Source: Bacillus sp. SJS
Lineage (GTDB): Bacteria > Bacillota > Bacilli > Bacillales > Bacillaceae
Direction of reading: 5' to 3'
Length of the DNA stretch: 64,000 nt
NCBI RefSeq assembly: GCF_000732485.2
Contig: NZ_JAQV02000007.1
Span: 165,884-229,883, forward strand
The notes below the pieces were generated by a model, which saw only the letters and a program-made list of their open reading frames with translations, did no database searches and was not told where the DNA came from. The position numbers were made by a program, and so were the translations under genes. How positions within the stretch are numbered: the stretch's first letter is position 1; every line of letters starts with the position of its first letter. This document shows positions 7,405 through 15,390 of the stretch, one piece after another.

Positions 7405-8154
7405 ATGATTAGAATAAGCAATCTTTATAAACGCTTTGGGGAACTCGAAGTTCTAAAAGGGATTGATTTGACGATTGAAAAAGGGAAAACAGCTGTCATT
7501 ATCGGTCCTTCCGGTTCCGGCAAAACGACTTTGCTGCGCTGCCTGAATCTGCTCGAGGTACCGAATGCAGGAACAATTGAGCTTGGTACGGAAACCATTC
7601 AGTTCTCGGAAAAGCAAAAGCTGAAGACAAGCACGGTGGCAGGGTTCAGAAAGCAAACCGGAATGGTCTTTCAAAGCTACAACCTATTTCCGCATCTAAC
7701 GGCTGTGCAAAACGTGATGGAAGGCCAGGTTGTGGTTAAGGGATTGTCTAAAGACGAAGCAAGGAAGAAGGCCCTTCTCCAGCTTGAAAAGGTTGGCCTT
7801 TTGGACAGAGCTGACATGTACCCTCATCAATTGTCCGGAGGTCAGCAGCAGCGTGTTGGAATTGCCCGAGCTATGGCGATGGATCCGGATGTTCTTCTGT
7901 TTGATGAACCCACCTCAGCTCTTGACCCTGAGCTTGTCGGAGAAGTGCTGAAGGTTATGAAAGACCTTTCAAATGAAGGGATGACCATGGTCATTGTCAC
8001 TCATGAGATGCACTTCGCGAGAGATGCAGCGGATCTTGTGATCTTCATGGACAACGGGATTGTTGTGGAAACAGGCTCTCCTCAGGAAGTATTTGATCAA
8101 ACGAAAAATGCCCGTACCCTTCAATTTCTGAATAAGGTACAGGCAACTATTTAA
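7405..8154 (+). CDS. amino-acid ABC transporter ATP-binding protein, TcyC-like
   Basis: A 249-residue ATPase with Walker [11 protein letters not shown]-loop [11 protein letters not shown], signature LSGGQQQR, Walker [15 protein letters not shown] and H-loop [10 protein letters not shown], the last typical of polar amino-acid importers. GGAGG lies before the ATG at 7405. It completes the importer that starts at 5905, and a terminator follows at once. No S-box, T-box or other leader RNA was seen upstream of the operon, so control is not evident. Confidence 0.85.
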   Translation: MIRISNLYKRFGELEVLKGIDLTIEKGKTAVIIGPSGSGKTTLLRCLNLLEVPNAGTIELGTETIQFSEKQKLKTSTVAGFRKQTGMVFQSYNLFPHLTAVQNVMEGQVVVKGLSKDEARKKALLQLEKVGLLDRADMYPHQLSGGQQQRVGIARAMAMDPDVLLFDEPTSALDPELVGEVLKVMKDLSNEGMTMVIVTHEMHFARDAADLVIFMDNGIVVETGSPQEVFDQTKNARTLQFLNKVQATI

Positions 8155-8158
8155 GAGC

Positions 8159-8193
8159 AAAAGCTGCAGAAGCAAAATTCTGCAGCTTTTTTT
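8159..8193. terminator. bidirectional terminator between convergent operons
   Basis: AAGCTGCAG and CTGCAGCTT arms with T-runs on both strands, between the ATPase stop and the ytpB stop. Confidence 0.8.
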
Positions 8194-8196
8194 GAT

Positions 8197-9267
8197 TCAC
8201 TGAGCGGTTATTTTCTGGAACGTGCGATAGGCTCTGCCGTTCAGGTAGAAAAACAGAGACGTTCCGCCGCCTCTTCGCAATAACGTTCTGGCAAGCTTAT
8301 TCAGCTCTTTTCTGGACGTTACTTTCCGGTCAGAAAGGTACACGCCGAGCAAGCCTCTATTGATCAGCTTATGAAATCCTTCATGAGGAATTCCTTTTAA
8401 ACTGCTGTCAGCCTTTTCAATAAAATGCTTGAGGCGCTTCATCATGCTCTCCTCTGTTGGATAATAGCTGCAAAAGTTCAAATCTCCCCCTGCACGATCC
8501 TCTTCCTGATCAATTAAGTAGTCAAGAAGAATATGAAGTCCTTGAATATAAGGGAAATAGCTGTCACGGATCTGCTTGGCCAAATGCTGATCGTAGGAAT
8601 TTTGGAAGCCGTATGCTACAAGGCAAAAAATGCCGAGGGTTGAACCGCTGCAGGCAGAGAATTCGTACCATTCCATCTCAGGAAGTGCGCTTCGATGGTG
8701 CTCGAACCATGTTTCAAGACGCGGCACTCTCTCTTCAATTTGGACATGCTTATGTACTTGGAGATCGCAGTAATACCCGGAAAGCTCAAGCAGCGTGTCT
8801 TTTATATGAGGGTAACCATCTATCTTTCCCAGCTGTCTTTGGCATGTGATGACAAGATCATGCAAATACCCGCCATCATCCTGATCCTCCCGGAATGAAT
8901 AATAATTTTTCAGTTCCGCCCCGACCGTAAGTGCGTCCGGCATGGACTGATGCAGCATCCTGAAATCATCTGGATCGAGCGATGTGCTGCGGTCGCATAG
9001 ATTATCCAAGTAATCACTGATCGTCTGGTAGGCAACAATAAACTCGACACATTCTTTCATATTCGGCCCTGCCAATATCGCAAGAATTCCCCCGCCTTCA
9101 CAGTGGAATGATTTTTCAGTGATACTTGCCAAAGCCTGGCTTCTCAGCTCTTCATTTGGAATGGATTCAGCCTTTTTCTTCCACTCATCCAAACAAAGGT
9201 GGACAAGAGGAAATACATTTTTGTACACCTTTTTCATAAGTGAAAAGGGAGATGTCGGGATGGTCAT
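8197..9267 (-). CDS. ytpB: tetraprenyl-beta-curcumene synthase
   Basis: A 356-residue protein of the YtpB (DUF2600) family, a large terpene synthase class that in B. subtilis converts heptaprenyl diphosphate to tetraprenyl-beta-curcumene, leading to C35 sesquarterpenoids. The acidic cluster YLDNLCDRSTSLDPDD (about residues 86-101) is the likely Mg-diphosphate site. It overlaps ytpA by 4 bp (ATGA) and is the second gene of the pair. Length and neighbours agree with the family. The cell should then make C35 terpenes from the heptaprenyl side chain precursor of menaquinone-7, whose head-group genes lie further along the window. Confidence 0.9.
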   Translation of the reverse strand: MTIPTSPFSLMKKVYKNVFPLVHLCLDEWKKKAESIPNEELRSQALASITEKSFHCEGGGILAILAGPNMKECVEFIVAYQTISDYLDNLCDRSTSLDPDDFRMLHQSMPDALTVGAELKNYYSFREDQDDGGYLHDLVITCQRQLGKIDGYPHIKDTLLELSGYYCDLQVHKHVQIEERVPRLETWFEHHRSALPEMEWYEFSACSGSTLGIFCLVAYGFQNSYDQHLAKQIRDSYFPYIQGLHILLDYLIDQEEDRAGGDLNFCSYYPTEESMMKRLKHFIEKADSSLKGIPHEGFHKLINRGLLGVYLSDRKVTSRKELNKLARTLLRRGGGTSLFFYLNGRAYRTFQKITAQ

Positions 9268-10076
9268 GTATTTTCACTCCAATTTTCTTTCGGCAGCTCC
9301 GGAAGATGATTTTCGGCAAAAGCGTGGGCCATTTTAAACACTTGGTCACGATCAGGTTCATTGAAAATTTCGTGATAAAACCCTTTCCATTCCTTGTATG
9401 TTTTCTCAGTGGCATCCAAACGGTTAAACCACGATTTAACGGCGTTCTTATCCACTATTTTATCATCGCCTCCCTGCATAAGAAGGACCGGTACATCCGG
9501 GAATTTATTTTGTTTGTCGTTCGCCTGGTCCACTGCATGTACAAGTTCCCTGTACCAGCGGACGGAAACTTTCGTTACATAAAGGGGATCATTTTCGTCA
9601 ATTTCAATAACCGACTTATTGCGTGTCGCCATTTCAATGGACAGATTGGAATTCATCAGAAGTGCGGGATATACCACATTCAGACCCTTTGAAAGAACAT
9701 CCAATGCCCGATTCGGCTTATGCATTAAACCAAGGCAGGGCGATGAAAGAATCACGCCGGCTAGGTTGTGTTCTTTTTCCTGCAGGGCTCTGATTGCAAT
9801 CAGGCCTCCCATACTGTGTCCGAGAAGAAACAAAGGAAGATCATACTTATCTGCTTCCGTCAGCCATAAACTTAGCTCATTTATGTATTCATTAAAGGAC
9901 TGAATATGTCCTCTTCTTCTGGTTGAGGTTCCCTGTCCCGGCAAGTCCCCCATAATGACGTTATAGCCCGCGCATCTCCAGTTTTCAATCAGCCATTTAT
10001 AGCGTCTGTGATGCTCGGCTGCGCCATGAATCATGACAATTACTCCCTTAGGACGGTCTGCTTCCCATTTCCACAT
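9264..10076 (-). CDS. ytpA: lysophospholipase, alpha/beta hydrolase (YtpA)
   Basis: A 270-residue serine hydrolase. The oxyanion region VIMIHGAAEHHRRY and nucleophile elbow GHSMGG (about residues 89-94) are clear. GGDDKIVD and FYHEIFNEPDRD supply likely Asp and His of the triad. B. subtilis YtpA is a lysophospholipase linked to the phospholipid antibiotic bacilysocin. The start is the ATG at 10076 behind GGGAGGG; seven upstream codons are open but lack a site. It precedes ytpB in the same order as in B. subtilis. No signal peptide is visible, so it acts in the cytoplasm or at the inner leaflet. Confidence 0.88.
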   Translation of the reverse strand: MWKWEADRPKGVIVMIHGAAEHHRRYKWLIENWRCAGYNVIMGDLPGQGTSTRRRGHIQSFNEYINELSLWLTEADKYDLPLFLLGHSMGGLIAIRALQEKEHNLAGVILSSPCLGLMHKPNRALDVLSKGLNVVYPALLMNSNLSIEMATRNKSVIEIDENDPLYVTKVSVRWYRELVHAVDQANDKQNKFPDVPVLLMQGGDDKIVDKNAVKSWFNRLDATEKTYKEWKGFYHEIFNEPDRDQVFKMAHAFAENHLPELPKENWSENT

Positions 10077-10142
10077 AAGAATCCCTCCCTTTCTCACAAT
10101 TTTCCTGCATCTCCTTACAAGGAGCCTTTGTTTTATTATAAT

Positions 10143-10164
10143 GTAATTAGAATTCCCTAATTAC
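10143..10164. promoter_or_regulatory. perfect inverted repeat just downstream of the ytoA -10 box
   Basis: GTAATTAG and CTAATTAC arms around a six-base spacer. A TATAAT box (10137-10142) abuts its left edge on the plus strand. The site covers the expected transcription start of ytoA and is 67 bp from the ytpA start on the other strand, so it could be an operator for either or both. Confidence 0.5.
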
Positions 10165-10183
10165 GTGAAAGGATGTTTAGTAA

Positions 10184-10711
10184 ATGATCTATCCATATAA
10201 CCAATACATACCTGAAATATCAGAAAGTGCTTTTATTGCTGATTATGTAACCATTTCCGGTGATGTCAAAATCGGTGATGAGTCAAGCATCTGGTTCAAT
10301 ACGGTGATCCGGGGGGATGTAGCACCAACCATTATCGGAAAACGGGTAAATATCCAGGATCAATGCTGCCTTCATCAAAGCCCCGGCAATCCATTACTTA
10401 TTGAAGATGATGTTACCATCGGCCATCAGGTCATTCTCCACAGCTCCATTATCAAAAGAAATGCTTTAATCGGCATGGGTTCCCTAATTTTAGACGGAGC
10501 TGAGATCGGGGAAGGCGCCTTTATTGGAGCAGGAAGTCTCGTTCCTCCCGGAAAAAAAATCCCTCCCAATACCCTGGCTTTCGGACGGCCGGCTAAAGTA
10601 ATCCGTCCCCTGAACGACGAGGATTTGAAGGATATGGCCCGCATCCGCAGAGAATACACGGAAAAGGCGCAAATTTATAAAAAGGCCACCCCTATTCAAA
10701 AAGGGAAGTAA
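10184..10711 (+). CDS. ytoA: gamma-class carbonic anhydrase-like protein (YtoA)
   Basis: A 175-residue left-handed parallel beta-helix protein with hexapeptide repeats (residues about 15-140, for example VTISGDVKIGDESSIW, VNIQDQCCLHQS, VTIGHQVILHSSII). The three metal histidines expected of the gamma-carbonic anhydrase family can be assigned to LHQS, IGHQ and LHSS. The ATG at 10184 has AAAGGATG upstream. It diverges from ytpA, as in B. subtilis. Enzymatic activity of YtoA proteins is not certain; some bacterial members act as scaffolds or have weak hydratase activity. Confidence 0.88.
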   Translation: MIYPYNQYIPEISESAFIADYVTISGDVKIGDESSIWFNTVIRGDVAPTIIGKRVNIQDQCCLHQSPGNPLLIEDDVTIGHQVILHSSIIKRNALIGMGSLILDGAEIGEGAFIGAGSLVPPGKKIPPNTLAFGRPAKVIRPLNDEDLKDMARIRREYTEKAQIYKKATPIQKGK

Positions 10712-10886
10712 GCTGCTGTTTTTAATCCCCCGCTGACGGTAGATTGATTATATTTTATCATGGCGGGGCATGACTTCAAAAGAATGATGCCCTCATCCAT
10801 TGGAAAATCAGGTTTTTCACGTCTTCTTAAAGGAATTGAAAAAAAAAGATTGAATTTCTTTACAAATTCTTATTATTAACTAAATA

Positions 10887-10901
10887 ATTCTAAATTAGAA
10901 T
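10887..10901. promoter_or_regulatory. palindrome upstream of the PAP2 gene
   Basis: ATTCTAA and TTAGAAT flank one central base, 37 bp before the ATG of the phosphatase and within AT-rich promoter-like DNA. Operator or chance palindrome in AT-rich sequence; no regulator is evident. Confidence 0.3.
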
Positions 10902-10937
10902 AGTATAAAAGGCGTTTGTAAAGGAGCATCTGATTAT

Positions 10938-11498
10938 ATGAAAACCAAGCTGATTGCAAACATGTATGATTTCGAATGCAAGCTCTTCCGAAGCGTCAAC
11001 AGACATTTTGACCGCAAGTTTCTCAACTTGTACTTTCGGAATATCACGCATGTTGGAGGAGCGACTCTAACCATTTTAGTCTGCTTAGCCATGATTTTAT
11101 TTGCGCAGGGCCCTGTTAAATGGGTAGCGATAGCAAGTGCGGCATCTCTTGCATTAAGCCACATTCCAGTTGCCATAGTAAAAAAAATGTATCCAAGAAA
11201 ACGGCCGTATATTTCACTTTTGGAGACGAAGGTGCCTGCCAATCCATTAGAAGATCATTCTTTTCCATCCGGACATACAACAGCTATTTTTTCCGTCATT
11301 ATCCCTTTCTTGCTTTTCATGCCCAGTCTTGCCTTGATTCTGATCCCTTTAGGAATTAGTGTGGGGCTTTCCCGTATCTATCTTGGACTTCATTATCCTT
11401 CTGACGTGCTGGCAGGATGCCTGCTTGGCACATCTACAAGCATCATGACATTTATGATGGTCAGCAAGTGGTTCCCGAATCTGCTGCATTTCACTTAA
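10938..11498 (+). CDS. PAP2-family membrane phosphatase
   Basis: A 186-residue protein with about five membrane spans and all three parts of the phosphatidic acid phosphatase type 2 site: K-x6-RP (KKMYPRKRP, about residues 79-87), PSGH (FPSGHTTA) and SR-x5-H-x3-D (GLSRIYLGLHYPSDVL). The active site faces outward in this family. Substrates include undecaprenyl, phosphatidate or phosphatidylglycerol phosphates. Its start ATG has AAAGGAG upstream. The glycosyltransferase gene begins 35 bp downstream, so the two probably act together on a lipid-linked product. That link is inferred from position. Confidence 0.85.
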   Translation: MKTKLIANMYDFECKLFRSVNRHFDRKFLNLYFRNITHVGGATLTILVCLAMILFAQGPVKWVAIASAASLALSHIPVAIVKKMYPRKRPYISLLETKVPANPLEDHSFPSGHTTAIFSVIIPFLLFMPSLALILIPLGISVGLSRIYLGLHYPSDVLAGCLLGTSTSIMTFMMVSKWFPNLLHFT

Positions 11499-11533
11499 TT
11501 ATTCGGTTCGACTTTAATGTCTGGAGGGGTTCG

Positions 11534-12676
11534 ATGAAAATCGCATTGTTTACTGATACGTATGCTCCCGATGTCAACGGTGTAGCCCGTACATTAAAAC
11601 GGTTCACAGACTACCTTGAAGCGAACGGCCATGAATATCGTGTATTTGCACCAGAGAGCACGAAAGAAAGTTTATTTTCCAGTCACATCCACCGTTTTGC
11701 GAGCTTCCCTTTCTTTTTATATCCTGAATGCCGTGTTGCCTGGCCCAATATGCTTCAGGTTAAAGGAGAGCTTCAAAAATTCCAGCCTGATCTCGTCCAC
11801 ATTGCCACTCCCTTCAACATCGGTTTATGCGGAATGCATTATGCAAAAAAATTAAACATACCAATCGTTGGCTCCTATCACACGGATTTCGATCAATATC
11901 TTGAGTATTACGACCTTCAGTTCTTTTCAAAAATACTTTGGAAATACATGCATTGGTTTCACAGACCATTTAAAAAGCTTTTTGTGCCATCTCCCGAAAC
12001 CCTTGAACAGCTAAAGATACAAGGGTTCCCCAATTTGCGTATTTGGGGGAGAGGGGTAGATTGTTCCGTGTTTTCTCCAAGTTTAGAGGGTTTTGATGCT
12101 CATGAGCAATACAATATTAAAGAACCATTTATCCTTTCCTATGCAGGCCGTCTCGCTCCCGAGAAAGACATTCAGACATTGATGGCCGCTGCGAAAACGA
12201 TGCCTGCCCATCTAAGGGAAAAAGTTCATTTTCTTATCGTGGGAGACGGTCCATCCAAGCTTGAAATGATGAAGGATGCTCCTGAAAATATGACATTTGC
12301 CGGTTATGTCAGCGGCAGAAATCTTGCAAAAATTTATGCTTCTTCTGATTTGTTCGTCTTCCCATCTCCTACAGAAACCTTTGGAAATGTTGTCCTTGAG
12401 TCCCTTGCCTGCGGAACCCCTGTTATTGGCGCGAACTCCGGAGGCGTAAAAAATATCATTTCTCAAGGAAAAAACGGGCTGCTGTGTGAACCGCGTAACC
12501 CTGAAGCATTTATTGATGCCATTTCCTCTTTGCTTGAAAATCACCGATTACGGGAGGAAATGTCCCGTAATGCAAGAACCTATGCCTTAACCCAGACCTG
12601 GGACAGCATATTCGATGGACTTTTAAACGATTATGAAGAAGTTATCATTCATCCTGAAGAAGTTCGCTACGCTTAA
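11534..12676 (+). CDS. GT4-family glycosyltransferase
   Basis: A 380-residue GT-B fold transferase. The N-terminal MKIALFTDTYAPDVNGVARTL is the standard opening of bacterial GT4 lipid mannosyl- or glucosyltransferases. Further landmarks are HIATPFNIGLCG, GSYHTDFDQY and the donor-binding C-domain with GRLAPEKD, VGDGPSK and PSPTETFGNVVLESLACGTPV, which contains the E-x7-E pair. No signal peptide is present; it should work on the cytoplasmic membrane face. ATG 11534 has GGAGGGG upstream; an earlier in-frame ATG lies inside the PAP2 gene. Likely forms a two-gene unit for making or modifying a glycolipid with the PAP2 phosphatase. The acceptor is unknown. Confidence 0.85.
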   Translation: MKIALFTDTYAPDVNGVARTLKRFTDYLEANGHEYRVFAPESTKESLFSSHIHRFASFPFFLYPECRVAWPNMLQVKGELQKFQPDLVHIATPFNIGLCGMHYAKKLNIPIVGSYHTDFDQYLEYYDLQFFSKILWKYMHWFHRPFKKLFVPSPETLEQLKIQGFPNLRIWGRGVDCSVFSPSLEGFDAHEQYNIKEPFILSYAGRLAPEKDIQTLMAAAKTMPAHLREKVHFLIVGDGPSKLEMMKDAPENMTFAGYVSGRNLAKIYASSDLFVFPSPTETFGNVVLESLACGTPVIGANSGGVKNIISQGKNGLLCEPRNPEAFIDAISSLLENHRLREEMSRNARTYALTQTWDSIFDGLLNDYEEVIIHPEEVRYA

Positions 12677-12686
12677 TCACCACCAT

Positions 12687-12726
12687 AAAAAAGGCCCCGG
12701 CTCTTCACCAGCCGTGGCCTTTCTTT
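12687..12726. terminator. bidirectional terminator
   Basis: GGCC-CGGCT pairs with AGCCG-GGCC around a seven-base loop, with A- and T-runs on either side. It separates the convergent glycosyltransferase and oxidoreductase genes. Confidence 0.75.
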
Positions 12727-12727
12727 A

Positions 12728-14140
12728 TTAGCGGAACCACTTAATGTATCTGGCCGCCCATTTTTTCAAGCCCCCGTCAAAGAGCTTTTCCCTCCAATAT
12801 AAATCTGCAGCCGACTGGATGCCGGCTGCCCGGTTCGGATAGGGGTATACCATTCCCGAAAGACTTCTCAGCTTTTTCCCGCTGCTTTTTGCAAAAACAA
12901 CGGATTGCATCCAATCCCCTGCCCCCTGGCCAACAGCGTGGGCACCCAGGATCTTTCCTTTTTGATCCATAATTAATTTGACAAATCCGGTTTCCTGTTC
13001 GGTTACAAACCGATCCACTTCATCCAAAGCTTTTTTATAAATGGTCACATTGCCATGCTGTTCTTTTGCTTCTTTTTCCGTTAACCCAATGTGAAAAACC
13101 TCCGGCCTTGTATAAACGTTCCACGGCATATGATCATATGAAATCTTTCCTTTTACACCAAATAGGGCATTCTGTACAATGGTTTTCCCCTCTTGGCCTG
13201 CTGCGTGCGTGAAAAGATACTGTCCGATTACATCTCCTGCCGCGAAGATGTTCTTCTGGTTCGTCTGGAGATAACCGTTCACTTTTACATGACCTTTATC
13301 ATCCAGGTCTACTCCAGCTTTATCCGCTTTCAGTCCTTTTGTATTCGGAACGCGCCCCATAGCTAAAAGAATTTCATCGGCTTCAAGTATTTCTTCTTTT
13401 TGATCTGATCTAAGATGCAGGACCTTATTCTGTCCTGAAAGAGAAACCTTTTCCACTTCTGTATTTGAGCGGATCTCCAATTCTTCAGACAGCTTAGCGG
13501 TTATGAAATCTCTGACATCCTCATCCTCTTTAGCAAGGATTTTTGAAGAACGGTCTATGATGGTGACCTCGCTGCCGAGTCTCGCGAAGGCCTGTCCCAT
13601 TTCCACGCCAATTGGCCCTCCGCCTATAATAGCCAGCCTTTTCGGGAAAACCGGCATAGAAAAAATGGTTTCGTTCGTTTGAAAGCCAGCTTCCTTTAAT
13701 CCATCAATATCCGGGATGAGCGGACTTGAACCCACCGCGATAACAAACCGCTTTCCCATGAGCTTTTGTCCGTTCACTATCACTTCTTGCGAGCTTGAGA
13801 ATTCGGCAGTACCGTGAAAAATGTCTACTCCAAGCTGTTCAAAGCGGTCATCCGAATCATGATGCTGAATGGTTGAAACAGCTGTCTTTACGGCATTCTT
13901 GACCTGATTAAAATCTGCGTTCAGCTCATATCCGTGTCTGGCGGCTGCATTCCTTCCTATGTAGAATTCATTCGCCTGATGAATCAGTGCCTTAGACGGC
14001 ACACAGCCTACATGCAAACAATCTCCGCCGAGAGTATCCCGTTTATCAATAAGAGCAACCTTTGCGCCAAAGGAAGCCGCACCGGCAGCAGCTGTTAATC
14101 CGCCGGAGCCCCCTCCAATGACAATTAAATCATACTTCAT
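12728..14140 (-). CDS. FAD-dependent pyridine nucleotide-disulfide oxidoreductase (MerA-like, no metal domain)
   Basis: A 470-residue two-dinucleotide-fold flavoprotein. FAD motif IVIGGGSGGLTAA opens it. The redox disulfide is in GGDCLHVGCVPSKA (about residues 39-52), and the NAD(P) motif IIGGGPIGVEMGQ and second FAD block NIFAAGDV follow. It has the dihydrolipoamide dehydrogenase/mercuric reductase architecture but lacks both the N-terminal heavy-metal domain and the C-terminal vicinal cysteines that MerA needs, so mercury reduction is unlikely. It ends in a basic, aromatic tail (KKWAARYIKWFR) that could touch the membrane. The ATG at 14140 has GGGGGAAG upstream. It is the last gene of a six-gene operon. 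Its natural disulfide or quinone substrate is unknown. Confidence 0.85.
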   Translation of the reverse strand: MKYDLIVIGGGSGGLTAAAGAASFGAKVALIDKRDTLGGDCLHVGCVPSKALIHQANEFYIGRNAAARHGYELNADFNQVKNAVKTAVSTIQHHDSDDRFEQLGVDIFHGTAEFSSSQEVIVNGQKLMGKRFVIAVGSSPLIPDIDGLKEAGFQTNETIFSMPVFPKRLAIIGGGPIGVEMGQAFARLGSEVTIIDRSSKILAKEDEDVRDFITAKLSEELEIRSNTEVEKVSLSGQNKVLHLRSDQKEEILEADEILLAMGRVPNTKGLKADKAGVDLDDKGHVKVNGYLQTNQKNIFAAGDVIGQYLFTHAAGQEGKTIVQNALFGVKGKISYDHMPWNVYTRPEVFHIGLTEKEAKEQHGNVTIYKKALDEVDRFVTEQETGFVKLIMDQKGKILGAHAVGQGAGDWMQSVVFAKSSGKKLRSLSGMVYPYPNRAAGIQSAADLYWREKLFDGGLKKWAARYIKWFR

Positions 14141-14153
14141 TTCTGCTTCCCCC

Positions 14154-14735
14154 CTACTTGAGTAATCGTTTCGCTTCAAACAGTCTTTGAAAAGCTGTAA
14201 ACATTTCAACAGCGAAGAAGAGCAAGGTCATCCAAACAAGCTGGCCGCTGAAGATAATCATCAGTGAAAAAAGGATAAACCCTTCTGTCCGTTCCGCCAC
14301 TCCTGCCTGATAGTAAAAGGATTTCACACCTTGTTTTTCACTAAGAGCACCCACGGTCAAAAAGATCGTCATGGAAATAATAATGGAAACGCTTAGTAAA
14401 AGAAGAGCCCACTGCGCTTCGGGGTAAGCGAAGGCAAGGCCTAAAATTACACTGATCTCCACTACCCTGTCAAACGTAATGTCAAGAACGGTTCCCCAGG
14501 CGGAAGGCTTCGTTTTTCTGGCCATTGTTCCATCGACCGCGTCCAGAAAGCCGGAAATCCATAAAACCGCTACTGCAAGCAGAGGCTGCCCCACATACAC
14601 AAAAACCCCAGATGACAATCCGATTAAAAATGCGATTCCTGTTACTTGATTCGCAGTGAGCTTCCACCTCAGTAAAACAGAGGCCGTCCCATCAATTGCA
14701 GGCTGCACATATTTCCTTCCATGCGTATCAAGCAT
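14154..14735 (-). CDS. CDP-alcohol phosphatidyltransferase family membrane enzyme
   Basis: A 193-residue membrane protein with the complete family signature D-x2-DG-x2-AR-x8-G-x3-D-x3-D (begins DAVDGTMAR, ends GTVLDITFD, about residues 67-91), so the Mg-dependent active site is intact. Five to six membrane spans follow. Enzymes of this class transfer a phosphatidyl group from CDP-diacylglycerol to an alcohol such as glycerol phosphate, inositol phosphate or serine; the acceptor here cannot be read. The start overlaps the TVP38 gene by 8 bp and the oxidoreductase starts 13 bp downstream. In E. coli, YnjF, a protein of this family, also sits beside ynjBCD. Confidence 0.85.
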   Translation of the reverse strand: MLDTHGRKYVQPAIDGTASVLLRWKLTANQVTGIAFLIGLSSGVFVYVGQPLLAVAVLWISGFLDAVDGTMARKTKPSAWGTVLDITFDRVVEISVILGLAFAYPEAQWALLLLSVSIIISMTIFLTVGALSEKQGVKSFYYQAGVAERTEGFILFSLMIIFSGQLVWMTLLFFAVEMFTAFQRLFEAKRLLK

Positions 14736-15390
14736 CCTTCTTCACCTCATTTTCCTCATTCGAAAAGAGCCATTTCTTCATTTTTTTTCTAAAGAGAATA
14801 GGAATGATGGCAAGTATGATAAAAATGCCAATGGCAATAAAAATGATCATTTTATTATCTGATGTAAAACTCGAGCCAAGGAAGCTGTAGGCAAACGTAC
14901 CAGGTATGATTCCAATAATGGTCGCGAGCAAAAAGGAGCCCCAGCGAATGGTCGTCAGGCCGGCCGCATAGCTGATCAGGTCGAAATTTACGATTGGCAG
15001 GATCCTCAGCACGAGAACATAGAGAAAACCATTCTTTTCGATGATCTTTTTTAAAGAACTGATCCATTCGGAATCTGGAACCATTTTTCTGCCGAAGGTA
15101 CGAGAGAGAAAGAATGCAACCAGTGCGCCTCCGCTTGCACCTGCCATTATATAGATCATTCCGGAAATGGGACCGAATGCGAGCCCTCCCGCCAGTGACA
15201 GGATCGAAGCTGGAAAAAGGGTCAGAGGACGAACTGTATAAAGCAGAATATACACGACGGGCCCAGCCGCACCAAGTGATAAAATCCATCCCTTAATCAT
15301 TTCCGGACTTACGTTCAAATAAGTCTGATTAAACCATATGAGAAGGCCGGCGGCGATAGCAAGCAGCAGCAGTCTAGCTATTTTTTTCAA
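14728..15390 (-). CDS. TVP38/TMEM64 (VTT domain) membrane protein
   Basis: A 220-residue integral membrane protein of the DedA superfamily. The VTT region (about residues 35-170) includes LSLAGGLAFGPISGMIY and VLRILPIVNFDLISYAAGLT, standard for this group, with four or five spans and a basic C-terminal tail (FRKKMKKWLF). Related eukaryotic VTT proteins are lipid scramblases and DedA proteins recycle lipid carriers, so a lipid-flipping role is plausible but not shown. The start is a TTG at 15390 with GAGGAGG nine bases upstream, inside the ATPase gene (17-bp overlap). E. coli ydjX and ydjZ encode the same family near ynjBCD. Confidence 0.82.
   Translation of the reverse strand: MKKIARLLLLAIAAGLLIWFNQTYLNVSPEMIKGWILSLGAAGPVVYILLYTVRPLTLFPASILSLAGGLAFGPISGMIYIMAGASGGALVAFFLSRTFGRKMVPDSEWISSLKKIIEKNGFLYVLVLRILPIVNFDLISYAAGLTTIRWGSFLLATIIGIIPGTFAYSFLGSSFTSDNKMIIFIAIGIFIILAIIPILFRKKMKKWLFSNEENEVKKDA

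Noticed and set aside
12728..14140. Mercuric reductase as product
   Set aside because: The C-terminal vicinal cysteines and the N-terminal heavy-metal domain are missing and there is no mer regulator or transporter beside it.
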